A DNA stretch of 64,000 nucleotides from Acidimicrobiales bacterium. GTDB taxonomy: Bacteria; Actinomycetota; Acidimicrobiia; Acidimicrobiales; SZUA-35. Where the stretch lies: assembly GCA_028285495.1 (NCBI GenBank), contig JANQPB010000001.1:108142-172141 (forward strand). Reading direction: 5' to 3'. Under the pieces are notes generated by a model. It was not told the DNA's origin and did not search any database. It worked only from the letters and a program-made list of their open reading frames with translations. Each line of letters starts with the position of its first letter. Positions within the stretch are counted from its first letter, which is position 1. Below are positions 18,507 to 26,875 of the stretch, piece by piece. The position numbers were made by a program, and so were the translations under genes.

Positions 18507-21227
18507 ATGTACAACCAGGGAGGGAGGCGAGGCAGGATGGGAACAGCCGTACTGACGCAGGCGATGCGCACACCGGGCACCGGCAACGGCGAACGGAGGG
18601 ATCGAGTGAGGCAGCTCTTCGAGCGGGCGGACGACCTGCACGTGCTCGAGTCGAGCTTCGCCGCCGCCTGCGAGGGGGCCGGCGGCACGGTCGTGATCTG
18701 CGGGTCGGCCGGGATGGGCAAGACCAGCCTCGTCCAACGGTTCCTGACCGACCTCGACCGTCCCGACGGCGCCGAGGGGGCCACCGTCTTCCTCGGTGGC
18801 TGCGACGACCTGATCGCCCCCCGCTCGTTCGGCCCGTTCCGGGACATGGCCAGGACCAGCGGCCTGCTCGACGACGAGCTGATCCGCAACCCCAACCGTG
18901 AGGACCTGCTGGCCGGGCTGATGGACGTGCTCGATCGGCCGACCCGTCCGGCGGTCATGGTGGTCGAGGACGCCCACTGGGCCGACGACGCCTCGATCGA
19001 CGTGCTCCGCTACCTCGCTCGGCGACTCGTCTCGATGCACGCGCTGCTGATCGTCACCCTGCGGGAGCGGGAGGTCGACCGCAGCCACCCGGTCCGCAAC
19101 CTGCTGGCCGGGCCCACCAGCACCGCCCCGGAGCGGATCGACCTGCGGCCCCTGTCGCTGGCCGCCGTGACCGAGATGGTCGAGCACCTGCGGGCAGACG
19201 GCCGGGAGCCCGACCTCGACCCCCGGGCCCTGCACGAGGTCTCCGGCGGCAACCCCTACCTCGTCGTCCAGCTCCTGCTGGCCGATCCCGGCGACGCTGC
19301 CCGCTCGGCCCGCGAGACCCTGGTGGCCAGGGCCGAGCGCCTGAGCCCAGACGGTCGCGAGGTGCTGCAGATCCTGTCGGTCCTGCCGGACGGGGCCGAC
19401 CCGACCGTGGCTCGGCTGCTGTTCGGCGACCACCCGGGGGCGCTGCACGAGGCCGAGGGCTCCGGGTTGCTGACCTCGACCGCCGACCGGATCCGCTTCC
19501 GCCACCAGCTCGGCCGGACGGCGATCATGGAATCGATGTCGTTCGGCGAACGGATGGCGTCGACCAACCAGGTGCTCGATGCGCTGATCAGCGCCGGGGC
19601 CGACCCGAGCCTGCTCGTCCACCTGTCCCGGGCCGCCGGCGACGGTCGTCGGGCGACGCGGTTCGCCATCGAGGTGCTCGACGACGGGCTGGCCCCGACC
19701 AACCACCGGGAGGTCTGGAAGCTGACCCGGATCGCGCTCGAGTGCACGGCCGACCTGAGCTCGAAGCGAATCGCCGAGCTCAACCTCGGAGCCGCACGCT
19801 CGGGCCGGGTCACCAACAACCACGCCGAGGCGGTCACCCACGCCGAGCAGGCCGTCGAGCTGCTCACCGAGCACGATGCCGACGACCGGGAGCTGGCGTC
19901 GGCCTGGCTGACGCTGGCCATGAGCCGGGCCGCCACCGGTGACCACCACCGCTCGACCGAGGCCCTGCACCGGGCCAAGGAGCTGCTCGACCGAGGCCCC
20001 GTGACCGACGAGTGGGTCCGCTGCAACACGCTGATGGCCTCTGCGGCGCTGATCGCCGGCGACGTCGAGGGGTCGGTGGCCCGGGCGACGGAGAGCATCG
20101 AGCTGGCCGACACCAACGGCTGGACCCAGGAGCTGGTCTACGCCCTCGGCGTGCGCAGCGCGGCGGTCGGCGGCCCGGTCACCAGCGACGGCGCGGCCGA
20201 CATGGAGCGGGCCCTCCGCCTCGGCGCCCTCCACGGTCCCCCCGACCGCCACGCCGCCAACCTCCACAACCAGTCGGTGCTGCTGCTGCGCAACGCCGAG
20301 ACGGCGAAGGCCGAGGAGCTGGTCGACGAGGCCGAGCGCTACTCGCGGGAGCACGGTCTCGACAACCTCCTGTTCCACGCCCAGGTCCAGCGGGCCCACA
20401 TCCTGATCAACCAGGGTCGGACCGGCGAGGCCGAGACCCTGGTCCACGAGCTGGTCGAGCGATCGACCGATCCGGGCTCGATCAAGGCCTCGGCCGACGC
20501 CGCCCTGGCCCGCATCTGGACCAGGCGGGGTGACCCGACGGCGGCGGCGCTGGTCGAGCGGGCCTGGACCGACGCCGTCGCCACCGGCGAGATCCAGAAG
20601 ATCGCCATCGCCGGCCTGACCCGCCTCGAGCACGTCTGGCTGCAGGGCGACGACGAGTCGCTCCGGCGCTTCGCCCATCACCTGGCCGGTCTTGGCCAAC
20701 GGCACCAGCACCACCGCCTGCGGGCCGACGCCCTGCGGATGCTGATGCGCGTCGGCGAACCGGTCGAGCCGTTCGACGGCTGCCCCAGACCGCTGGCCGC
20801 GGCCCTGGCCGGCGACCACCGGCTGGCGGCCGAGCTGTGGGCCGAGGCCGGCCAACCCTACGAGCGGGCGCTCGAGCTGGTCGAGTCGACCGACACCCCG
20901 ATCGCGTTCGAGGGCCTGCGCCTGCTCGACCGGGCCGGGGCCACCCGGACCGCCGACCTGCTCCGCCAGCGCCTGCGCGGTCGTGGCGTCCAGGGCGTGC
21001 CCCGGGGGCCACGCAAGTCGGCCGATGGCGCCGTCCCGGTGCTCACCGATCGCCAGGCCGACGTGCTCCGGCTCATCGCCAAGGGGATGACCAACCAGCA
21101 GATCGCGGACGAGCTGTTCGTCGCCAGGCGCACCGTCGACAACCACGTGTCGGCCATCCTGAGCCGGCTCGGGGCGGAGGGCCGCCACGAGGCGGTCGAG
21201 GAGGCCGCCGCCCAGGGCCTCCTGTAG
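18507..21227 (+). CDS. Large ATP-binding LuxR-type (LAL) regulator
   Basis: 906 residues. Domains in order: AAA/ATPase with Walker A CGSAGMGKTSLVQRF (near 70) and Walker B VMVVEDAHWADDAS; a long helical TPR-like region (about 400-800); and a C-terminal LuxR HTH, LTDRQADVLRLIAKGMTNQQIADELF then RRTVDNHVSAILSRLG. The architecture is that of the MalT/LAL activators, which bind an inducer through the helical region. It lies 59 bases after the iniC-like gene and is the obvious candidate controller of that locus. ATG 18507 has GGAGGA upstream; ATG 18537, also with an AGGAGG-like site, is an alternative. Confidence 0.85.
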   Translation: MYNQGGRRGRMGTAVLTQAMRTPGTGNGERRDRVRQLFERADDLHVLESSFAAACEGAGGTVVICGSAGMGKTSLVQRFLTDLDRPDGAEGATVFLGGCDDLIAPRSFGPFRDMARTSGLLDDELIRNPNREDLLAGLMDVLDRPTRPAVMVVEDAHWADDASIDVLRYLARRLVSMHALLIVTLREREVDRSHPVRNLLAGPTSTAPERIDLRPLSLAAVTEMVEHLRADGREPDLDPRALHEVSGGNPYLVVQLLLADPGDAARSARETLVARAERLSPDGREVLQILSVLPDGADPTVARLLFGDHPGALHEAEGSGLLTSTADRIRFRHQLGRTAIMESMSFGERMASTNQVLDALISAGADPSLLVHLSRAAGDGRRATRFAIEVLDDGLAPTNHREVWKLTRIALECTADLSSKRIAELNLGAARSGRVTNNHAEAVTHAEQAVELLTEHDADDRELASAWLTLAMSRAATGDHHRSTEALHRAKELLDRGPVTDEWVRCNTLMASAALIAGDVEGSVARATESIELADTNGWTQELVYALGVRSAAVGGPVTSDGAADMERALRLGALHGPPDRHAANLHNQSVLLLRNAETAKAEELVDEAERYSREHGLDNLLFHAQVQRAHILINQGRTGEAETLVHELVERSTDPGSIKASADAALARIWTRRGDPTAAALVERAWTDAVATGEIQKIAIAGLTRLEHVWLQGDDESLRRFAHHLAGLGQRHQHHRLRADALRMLMRVGEPVEPFDGCPRPLAAALAGDHRLAAELWAEAGQPYERALELVESTDTPIAFEGLRLLDRAGATRTADLLRQRLRGRGVQGVPRGPRKSADGAVPVLTDRQADVLRLIAKGMTNQQIADELFVARRTVDNHVSAILSRLGAEGRHEAVEEAAAQGLL

Positions 21228-21264
21228 GGCCGATCGGGTTTTTCCGGGCCTTTCCCGGCGGAGG

Positions 21265-21293
21265 TGTCCATCGGCGGCAAGACTGATCGTCTT
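21265..21293 (+). promoter_or_regulatory. Candidate ECF sigma promoter before the DGPF gene
   Basis: TGTCCA (21265-21270), a 17-base spacer and CGTCTT (21288-21293) lie 44 bases before the DGPF start. The layout resembles ECF-type -35/-10 pairs with a TGTC core, so the adjacent ECF sigma factor could recognise it. The assignment rests on one site only. Confidence 0.3.
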
Positions 21294-21337
21294 GTGAGCG
21301 AGACCGGGAGACGCCCGGGGGAAAGGAACCTCGCACG

Positions 21338-21697
21338 ATGCGCTACATGCTGCTGCTGTACTCCGCCGAAGACGCCGGCCCGCAGCCCGGCACCGACGAG
21401 TTCGCGGCCGAGATGGAGGAGTGGTTCACCTACACCAACGAGATCACCGAGGCCGGGCACATGCTCGGCGGTGAGCCGCTCCAGCCGACCGGGACCGCCA
21501 CGACGGTCCGGGTCCGCGACGGCGAGACCCTGACGACCGACGGCCCGTTCGCCGAGACCAAGGAGGTCCTGGGCGGGTTCTACATGATCGACGTGCCCGA
21601 CCTCGATGCGGCCAGGGAGTGGGCGGCCAAGATCCCGTCGGCCCCGTACGGCTCGGTCGAGATCCGGCCGATCATGGAGTTGCCGACCGGTCCCTGA
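21338..21697 (+). CDS. YCII/DGPF-domain protein
   Basis: 119 residues, a full-length member of the YciI-related DGPF family: MRYMLLLYSAED at the N-terminus and the signature TTDGPFAETKEVLGGFYMIDV. The fold is a ferredoxin-like dimer with a possible acid/base His-Asp pair in relatives; no reaction is established. DGPF genes occur next to ECF42-type sigma factors, as here (gap of 51 bases), and are thought to belong to their regulon. GAAAGGAA precedes the start. Confidence 0.88.
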   Translation: MRYMLLLYSAEDAGPQPGTDEFAAEMEEWFTYTNEITEAGHMLGGEPLQPTGTATTVRVRDGETLTTDGPFAETKEVLGGFYMIDVPDLDAAREWAAKIPSAPYGSVEIRPIMELPTGP

Positions 21698-21748
21698 CCC
21701 GGGAGCGGTCGGGCACCGGGCGAGCGTCCGGCCGGGACGGCGCCAACG

Positions 21749-22981
21749 ATGACGACGACGATCGAGCAGGTCTTCCGGGCCGAGTGGCCGCGGCTGGTGG
21801 CCGCCCTGGTCCGGGACCTGCGCGATCTCGAGCTGGCCGAGGACTGCGCCTCCGAGGCCTTCATCGCCGCCGCCGACCGCTGGGAGCACGAGGGCGTGCC
21901 CGATCGGCCGGGCGCCTGGTTGCTGACCACCGCCCGCCGCAAGGCGATCGACCGCATCCGCCGGGCCGACCGCTACGCCGACAAGCTGGCGCTGCTGGAG
22001 GCCACGGCCAGAAGCGCCTCCGGGGCGTCCACCGGCAAGACCCTGCCGGACGACCAGCTGGCGCTGCTGCTCGGGTGCTGCCACCCGGCCCTCGACATCA
22101 ACGCCCAGGTGGCGCTGACCCTGCGGGTGGTCGGTGGACTGACCACGTCCGAGATCGCCAGGGCCTTCCTGGTCCCCGAGCCGACCATGGCCAAGCGCCT
22201 GACCCGGGCCAAGCACAAGATCCGGGCCGCCAACATCCCCTTCACCGTCCCGACCCGGGAGCGGCTGGCGGAGCGGCTCGCCGCGGTGCTGCACGTGGTC
22301 TACCTCATCTTCACCGAGGGACACACCAGCGCCGAGCCGGCCGCCCTGGTCCGGGGCGACCTGTGCGACGAGGCGGTCTGGCTGGCCGAGCTGCTGGCCG
22401 AGCTGGTGCCGGACGAGCCCGAGGTGCGCGGCCTCGCGGCGCTGATCCTGTTGACCGACGCCAGGCGGGAGGCCCGTCTCGACGACCAGGGCGCACTGGT
22501 CCTGTTGGAGGATCAGGACCGGTCGCGGTGGGACCGGGAGAAGATCGAGCGGGGAAGCGAGCACCTGCGAGCCGCCCACTGCGCCGGGCCCGTCGGCGCC
22601 TACGGGTTGCAGGCCGCGGCCGCCGTCGTCCACTCGGCCGCCGCCCGGTTCGAGGAGACCGACTGGGCCGCCATCGTCGAGATCTACGATGAGCTGGTCG
22701 AGCGACACCACTCACCGGTCGTCGAGCTGAACCGGGCCGTCGCCCGGTCCTACCTGGAGGGTCCGGCGGTCGGGCTCGTCGAGGTCGAGGAACTGGTCGA
22801 GCGGCCCGGCATGGTCGACTACCACTACCTCGAGGTGGCGAGGGCCGACCTCCTGCGCCGGCTCGGCCGCCAGGACGAGGCCGTCGCCGCCTACGATCGG
22901 GCCATCGCCCGGTGCCCCAACCCGACGGAGCGGCGGTTCCTGGAGCGGCGTCGTGAGGCCGTGGCCGCAGGACAGCTCTGA
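21749..22981 (+). CDS. ECF42-type RNA polymerase sigma factor with C-terminal TPR-like extension
   Basis: 410 residues, twice the size of a simple ECF factor. Sigma region 2 (FRAEWPRLVAALVRDLRDLELAEDCASEAF) and region 4 (LTLRVVGGLTTSEIARAFLVPEPTMAKRLTRAKHKI) are followed by about 220 residues including FTEGHTSAEPAALV, LCDEAVWLAELL and the helical repeat VVELNRAVARSYLEGP. That extension defines the ECF42/DUF6596 group, which has no cognate anti-sigma and is thought to be controlled through the C-terminal domain. Pairing with a DGPF gene agrees. Confidence 0.9.
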   Translation: MTTTIEQVFRAEWPRLVAALVRDLRDLELAEDCASEAFIAAADRWEHEGVPDRPGAWLLTTARRKAIDRIRRADRYADKLALLEATARSASGASTGKTLPDDQLALLLGCCHPALDINAQVALTLRVVGGLTTSEIARAFLVPEPTMAKRLTRAKHKIRAANIPFTVPTRERLAERLAAVLHVVYLIFTEGHTSAEPAALVRGDLCDEAVWLAELLAELVPDEPEVRGLAALILLTDARREARLDDQGALVLLEDQDRSRWDREKIERGSEHLRAAHCAGPVGAYGLQAAAAVVHSAAARFEETDWAAIVEIYDELVERHHSPVVELNRAVARSYLEGPAVGLVEVEELVERPGMVDYHYLEVARADLLRRLGRQDEAVAAYDRAIARCPNPTERRFLERRREAVAAGQL

Positions 22982-23005
22982 CCGGCGGGACGGTCCGGCA
23001 GGGGT

Positions 23006-23638
23006 TCAGCCCTCGCCGTCGCCCTCGATGGCCTGGTGGACCGGTGTGTTCGGCTCGTCGACCAGGCCGAGCCGAGCCCGCAGTGCCTCCAACTCGTCGA
23101 GATCGTCGCCCTCGATGGCCAGCGTGCGGAGCACCTCGCCGCTCGGTTGGATGACGACGTCGGTTGCCTCGGCCCGCAGGCAGCCGATCCGGTACCGCAG
23201 CCGATGCTTGGTCACGAACACCGCTCGCACGGCACGAGACGCCGGCAGCAGGGCGACCGCAGCGGCGAGATCGTACTCGTCGTCGTCGAGGCCATCGAGG
23301 CCGAGCTCGTCGAAGAGGTCGTCGAACGGGGACGGGGCGGTGTCGGCCGAGCGGTGCTTCCGGGCGACCCACCGCTCGAAGCCGCGGTCCTCCTCGACGA
23401 GCTGCTTGATCTTCAGGGCGTCGTTGCGGACCTTGGCGTTCCAGGCCGGGTCGTCGACGAGCAGGTAACAGTCGTCGACCCGCTCGGCCCGCTCGTCCTC
23501 GGCCAGCTCGGACAGCATCGCCCTGGCGCAGCCGTGGTCACCCCAGACCCGGTACTCGAAACGGGCGGACCCCGATCGCCCTTTGGGCGGCGGCTTGCTC
23601 GGCACCGTTGACAAACCCCCGGCTCGGCGTCCGGCCAT
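23006..23638 (-). CDS. CYTH-like domain protein
   Basis: 210 residues. The layout resembles CYTH/triphosphate tunnel proteins: an early charged strand FEYRVWGD, the segment NAKVRNDALKIKQLV, a central VFVTKHRLRYRIGCLRAEATDVVI, and a late acidic strand followed by LDELEALRARLGL. CYTH enzymes hydrolyse triphosphates or cyclise ATP, but the E-x-E-x-K motif that starts the canonical family is not clear here. ATG 23638 is used; a GTG in VPSKPPPKG, 12 codons in, is an alternative. It converges with the ECF42 gene. Confidence 0.5.
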   Translation of the reverse strand: MAGRRAGGLSTVPSKPPPKGRSGSARFEYRVWGDHGCARAMLSELAEDERAERVDDCYLLVDDPAWNAKVRNDALKIKQLVEEDRGFERWVARKHRSADTAPSPFDDLFDELGLDGLDDDEYDLAAAVALLPASRAVRAVFVTKHRLRYRIGCLRAEATDVVIQPSGEVLRTLAIEGDDLDELEALRARLGLVDEPNTPVHQAIEGDGEG

Positions 23639-23701
23639 GGTACCCCACCGACCGATCGCGGCCGGGCAGGGCCGACGCAGCGTCGACGTCGGGAGGCGGG
23701 C

Positions 23702-24832
23702 TCAGGACACCTCGCCGATCGGCTGCGCCCTGGCCCGGAGCTGGCGGACCATGACGGTCAGGAGCGTGATCACCGTCAGCGGGATGGCGATCCAACCGAC
23801 GAACAGGACGAAGCTGTCGGTCGCGTCGTGGTCCGAGGCATCGAGGGCCAGGAAGGCCAGGTAGGCCACGTAGTACCCGAGGAACACGATGCCCTCCCAG
23901 CGGTTGAGCACCCGGTCGCCGACCAGCACCGGCACGCAGGCGACGGCGGCGGCGATCATCACCGGCAGGTCGAGGGCGAGGGCTGCGCTCGACACGGCGA
24001 TGCCGCCTGGCGTGGACACGCCGACGGCGCCGAGCACGAACAGGATGTTGTAGATGTTGGAGCCGACGGCGTTGCCGACCGCCAGCTCCGCCTGTCCCTT
24101 CGCCGCGGCGACGACCGTCGTGATGATCTCGGGGGCCGACGTGCCGATGGCGACCACCGTGAGGCCGATGATGAGCTCGGAGACGCCGAGGCTCGACGCA
24201 ATGCTCGACGCGCCGCTGACCACCAGCCGGGCGGCCAGGGCCAGGCCGACGACGCCGAGCACCAGCTTGCCGGCGAGCACGATCGATCGGTTGGGGACCG
24301 ATCGCCCCCCGGCCCCATCGGACGAGCCATCGCCGGGACCGCCATCACCCGACCCGCCACCGGCCGGCGCAACGGTCCGGATTCGGGGCGAGCGGGTGCT
24401 GCGGATCGTCCAGACGGTGAAGGCGACGATGCCGAGGAACAGCGCAGCGGCCTCGAGCCGGGCGATGGTGTTGTCGAGCGAGACCACCACGAGGAGCAGC
24501 GACGCCGCGATCATGACCGGAACGTCGATGCGGACCACCCGGGACTCGACACGGACCGCGCCGATCGAGGCGACGACGCCGAGCACCAGCAGCACGTTGG
24601 CGATGTTGGAGCCGATGATGCTGCCGACGGCGAGCTCGGTGTCGCCGTTGGCCACCGCCTGGCCGACGACCGCCAGCTCGGGTGCCGACGTGCCGGCGGC
24701 GACGATCGTGAGCCCGACCACGGTCGGCGACAGCCCGAGACGGAGCCCGAGCTCGGACGCGCCGCTGACCACGAGGTTGGCGGCCACCAGCAAGCCGGCG
24801 ACGCCGAGGGCGAACGTGACGACGGCGATCAA
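23702..24832 (-). CDS. CaCA family sodium/calcium antiporter (YrbG-like)
   Basis: 376 residues with about 10 hydrophobic helices. The two inverted alpha-repeats are clear: VGLTIVAAGTSAPELAVV with GSIIGSNIANVLLVLG, and IGLTVVAIGTSAPEIITTVV with GNAVGSNIYNILFVLG. A Gly/Ser-rich cytoplasmic linker (near 160-180) separates the halves. The family exchanges Ca2+ (or K+) for Na+ or H+. The start is TTG 24832; no ATG or GTG in frame fits better and the Shine-Dalgarno is weak. It lies downstream of, and on the same strand as, the partner-switching genes. Confidence 0.88.
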   Translation of the reverse strand: MIAVVTFALGVAGLLVAANLVVSGASELGLRLGLSPTVVGLTIVAAGTSAPELAVVGQAVANGDTELAVGSIIGSNIANVLLVLGVVASIGAVRVESRVVRIDVPVMIAASLLLVVVSLDNTIARLEAAALFLGIVAFTVWTIRSTRSPRIRTVAPAGGGSGDGGPGDGSSDGAGGRSVPNRSIVLAGKLVLGVVGLALAARLVVSGASSIASSLGVSELIIGLTVVAIGTSAPEIITTVVAAAKGQAELAVGNAVGSNIYNILFVLGAVGVSTPGGIAVSSAALALDLPVMIAAAVACVPVLVGDRVLNRWEGIVFLGYYVAYLAFLALDASDHDATDSFVLFVGWIAIPLTVITLLTVMVRQLRARAQPIGEVS

Positions 24833-24950
24833 CGAAATCGGCGGTCAGGGGCACCGCGCAGCCGCTGCGAACACCAGCCCTAGCCTAGGAGCCCGCCGAC
24901 GGACCCGGGCCGGACCCGGCCCGCGCCGACCGGCCCGTTCGGCCGACCGT

Positions 24951-25385
24951 CTACGGGCGCTCGAAGCGACGCAGGCAGGCAACCGACGTCCAACCGTCGG
25001 CCTCGTCGCACCACAGGCCGTCGGTCAGCGCCTCGACGATGCCGAGCCCCCAGCCCCGCTCCGGCAGGCCACGGCCACCGCCGATCGGGCCGCCATCGGG
25101 CCGCCACTCGTCGATCGGCACGTCACCGCTGGCCTCGTTGGCGACCGTGACGAGGACGCCGTTGCCGGTCAGCGCAATCGTCAGCCGGACCGGCGCTTCG
25201 GGGTGCTGCTCGACGGCGTTCGACGCCAGCTCCGACACGATCAGCTCGACGTCGCCGGCCACCGCAGCGCCGACCGATCGGTCGTTCAGGAAGGCGCGCG
25301 CCGACTGCCTCGCCCTCGAAGCCTCCTCGAGCGTCGGGGTGAAGCGGATCTCGAACGGTGTTCCGATGGCGTGTTCGTGGATCAC
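24951..25385 (-). CDS. RsbW-like anti-sigma serine kinase (HATPase_c_2)
   Basis: 144 residues. GHKL ATPase motifs: N-box VELIVSELASNAVEQH, then GNGVLVTVANEASG and GGGRGLPERGWGLGIVEALTD. Proteins of this family bind a SigB/SigF-type sigma factor or phosphorylate a STAS partner. It is the second such kinase at this locus and has its own upstream promoter of the GGTTT-N16-GGGTA type (25480-25505, minus strand). The GTG 25385 start has no Shine-Dalgarno. Its partner may be the STAS protein at 26876 or one elsewhere. Confidence 0.82.
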   Translation of the reverse strand: MIHEHAIGTPFEIRFTPTLEEASRARQSARAFLNDRSVGAAVAGDVELIVSELASNAVEQHPEAPVRLTIALTGNGVLVTVANEASGDVPIDEWRPDGGPIGGGRGLPERGWGLGIVEALTDGLWCDEADGWTSVACLRRFERP

Positions 25386-25479
25386 GGTCGTCGTGGTAGG
25401 CCGGTCGGGCTGGCCGACGGGCAGGGTCGGCGCCGGACGGCGAGCCGCCGGCGAGCGTGACTATCTGACATCGATTCTG

Positions 25480-25505
25480 TACCCGTCCGGCCACGGCGCG
25501 AAACC
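25480..25505 (-). promoter_or_regulatory. SigF/SigB-type promoter before the second anti-sigma kinase
   Basis: Read on the minus strand: GGTTT (25505-25501), 16 bases, GGGTA (25484-25480). This is the form known for mycobacterial SigF and related general-stress sigma factors. Transcription would begin near 25473 and leave a leader of about 88 bases before the kinase start. Confidence 0.65.
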
Positions 25506-25556
25506 CCCGATTCGTGTCCGGCTCGACGGGCCGGACGAACGTTGTCGGAAGAAGGT

Positions 25557-25582
25557 GGTTTCACGGTCGGCGGAGGTGGGTA
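25557..25582 (+). promoter_or_regulatory. SigF/SigB-type promoter directed antisense into the sigma factor gene
   Basis: GGTTT (25557-25561), 16 bases, GGGTA (25578-25582) on the plus strand. Transcription would begin near 25590 and run into the 3' end of the sigma factor gene in antisense. No plus-strand gene starts downstream for over 2 kb, so the product would be a non-coding or antisense RNA. Confidence 0.5.
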
Positions 25583-25718
25583 GATCTCGAGTACCCCCAT
25601 CCAACCCTCAGCCCGTCCGATCGTCGGTTCCCCCTCCCGACGATCGGGCGGGTTGTGTCTCGTTCGGGGCCAGACGGCGCCGCCGGGCCGCCCGCCGCCG
25701 CCGACCGGCGGACCCGGA

Positions 25719-26483
25719 TCAAGCTCCATCGAGCACGTCGCGATCCACCGAGGTCCGCAACGTCGAAAGCGCCCGTCGCAACAGCCGCGAGACGTGCATC
25801 TGGCTCATCCCCACCTCCTCGGCGATCTCCCGCTGCGACTTCTCGCCGAAGAACCGGAGCTCGACGATCCGGCGCTCCCGCTCGGGGAGCCCGGCGAGCA
25901 GGCCGGCCACCACGCTCCGGTCGTCGAGCGCGCCGGGTCCGACGTCGATCGACGGCAGGTCGTCGGCGATCGTCCTGGTCGACTCCTCACCCCCGGCGGG
26001 GCTGTCGATCGACTCGGCCCGGAACGCCTGGTTGGCCTCCATGGCGGCCAGGACCTCGTCGACGTCCGCCCCGACGGCCTCGGCGACCTCCGGGATCGTC
26101 GGGCTCCGACCGAGCTCCTTGGCCAGCGCATCGACCGCCGCCCGGACCGCCAGCCCGAGATCCTGGTAGCGGCGGGGAACCCGGACCGACCACGCCCGAT
26201 CGCGGAAGTGCCGCTTGAGCTCCCCGTCGATCGTTCGCCCGGCGAAGGTCGAGAAGCGGACACCGACCGACGGGTCGAACCGCTCGACGGCACCGATCAA
26301 GCCGACGAGGGCCACCTGTTCGAGGTCGTCGAGCGGCACCCCGCGCCGCTGGTAGCGGCGAGCGAAGGCCCGGGCCAGCGCGGTGTAGCGCTCGACGATC
26401 TCGTTGCGGGCATCGACGTCACCGGTGCGGCGGTACGACTCGAAGCGAGCCAGATCCTCGTCGTCGTCAGCCGACACGACCAT
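25719..26483 (-). CDS. SigB/SigF-type general stress sigma factor
   Basis: 254 residues, about the SigB/SigF family size. Region 2: IVERYTALARAFARRYQRRGVPLDDLEQVALVGLIGAVERFDP and FSTFAGRTIDGELKRHFRD; region 3 near 125-165; region 4: LPERERRIVELRFFGEKSQREIAEEVGMSQMHVSRLLRRAL. The upstream kinase gene overlaps its start by 17 bases, and STAS and SpoIIE genes come before that, the usual partner-switching order. It probably recognises the GGTTT-N16-GGGTA sites found at this locus and before the heliorhodopsin gene; that is inferred. Confidence 0.92.
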   Translation of the reverse strand: MVVSADDDEDLARFESYRRTGDVDARNEIVERYTALARAFARRYQRRGVPLDDLEQVALVGLIGAVERFDPSVGVRFSTFAGRTIDGELKRHFRDRAWSVRVPRRYQDLGLAVRAAVDALAKELGRSPTIPEVAEAVGADVDEVLAAMEANQAFRAESIDSPAGGEESTRTIADDLPSIDVGPGALDDRSVVAGLLAGLPERERRIVELRFFGEKSQREIAEEVGMSQMHVSRLLRRALSTLRTSVDRDVLDGA

Positions 26484-26853
26484 GCTTGGTCAACCGGAAT
26501 CCACCGCTGGCCGCCTCGGCCCCGACCGTGAGCTCGTCGACCGTGGCGTCGAGGATGGTGCGGGCCAGTTCGTCGATCTCCATGACGCCACCGGACGGAG
26601 CCGTTGCCTCGACCACGAGCGAACCGGCCACGGCCTCGAACGTGAGACCGATGTGGTCGTCGTCGCCGCTGGCGGCGATGAGGATCGAGCACAGCTCGTC
26701 GACAGCGATCTTGACGTCCTCGACCTCCTCGGCGCTCAACCCGGCCTCGGCGGCGGCGCCGGCTGCGGTCAGGCGGACGATGTGGAGGTGCCGGGTGTCG
26801 GCCGGGACCTCGAGCCGAACCCGCCACTCGTGGTCGGTGGCGATGGCGCTCAT
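26467..26853 (-). CDS. RsbW-like anti-sigma factor (serine kinase fold)
   Basis: 128 residues. The N-box is VEDVKIAVDELCSILIAASGDDDHIGL; a short C-terminal G-box remnant (GGFRLTKHG) follows. Family members sequester SigB/SigF-type factors and phosphorylate a STAS antagonist. The N-box is less canonical than in RsbW (Cys-Ser in place of a typical E-x-x-x-N core), so kinase activity is uncertain. It overlaps the sigma factor start by 17 bases, implying coupled synthesis of sigma factor and inhibitor. Confidence 0.8.
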   Translation of the reverse strand: MSAIATDHEWRVRLEVPADTRHLHIVRLTAAGAAAEAGLSAEEVEDVKIAVDELCSILIAASGDDDHIGLTFEAVAGSLVVEATAPSGGVMEIDELARTILDATVDELTVGAEAASGGFRLTKHGRVG

Positions 26854-26875
26854 CTCCGGCTCACCCTTCGGCTGG

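Larger units (their letters stand above)
25386..25718. other. 333-bp intergenic region with two oppositely directed stress promoters
   Basis: No credible gene lies here. The region holds one GGTTT-N16-GGGTA promoter on each strand (25480-25505 minus, 25557-25582 plus). GC content dips slightly around 25455-25480. No terminator hairpin for the sigma factor gene was recognised. Confidence 0.6.

Noticed and set aside
18444..21188. 914-codon open frame opposite the LuxR-type regulator
   Set aside because: Composition artefact; the plus-strand frame has Walker and HTH motifs.
21228..21262. CCGATCGG followed by GTTTTT after the LuxR regulator gene, as a terminator
   Set aside because: The stem is too short for a confident call; a nearby CCGGG/CCCGG pair has only five pairs and no T-run after it.
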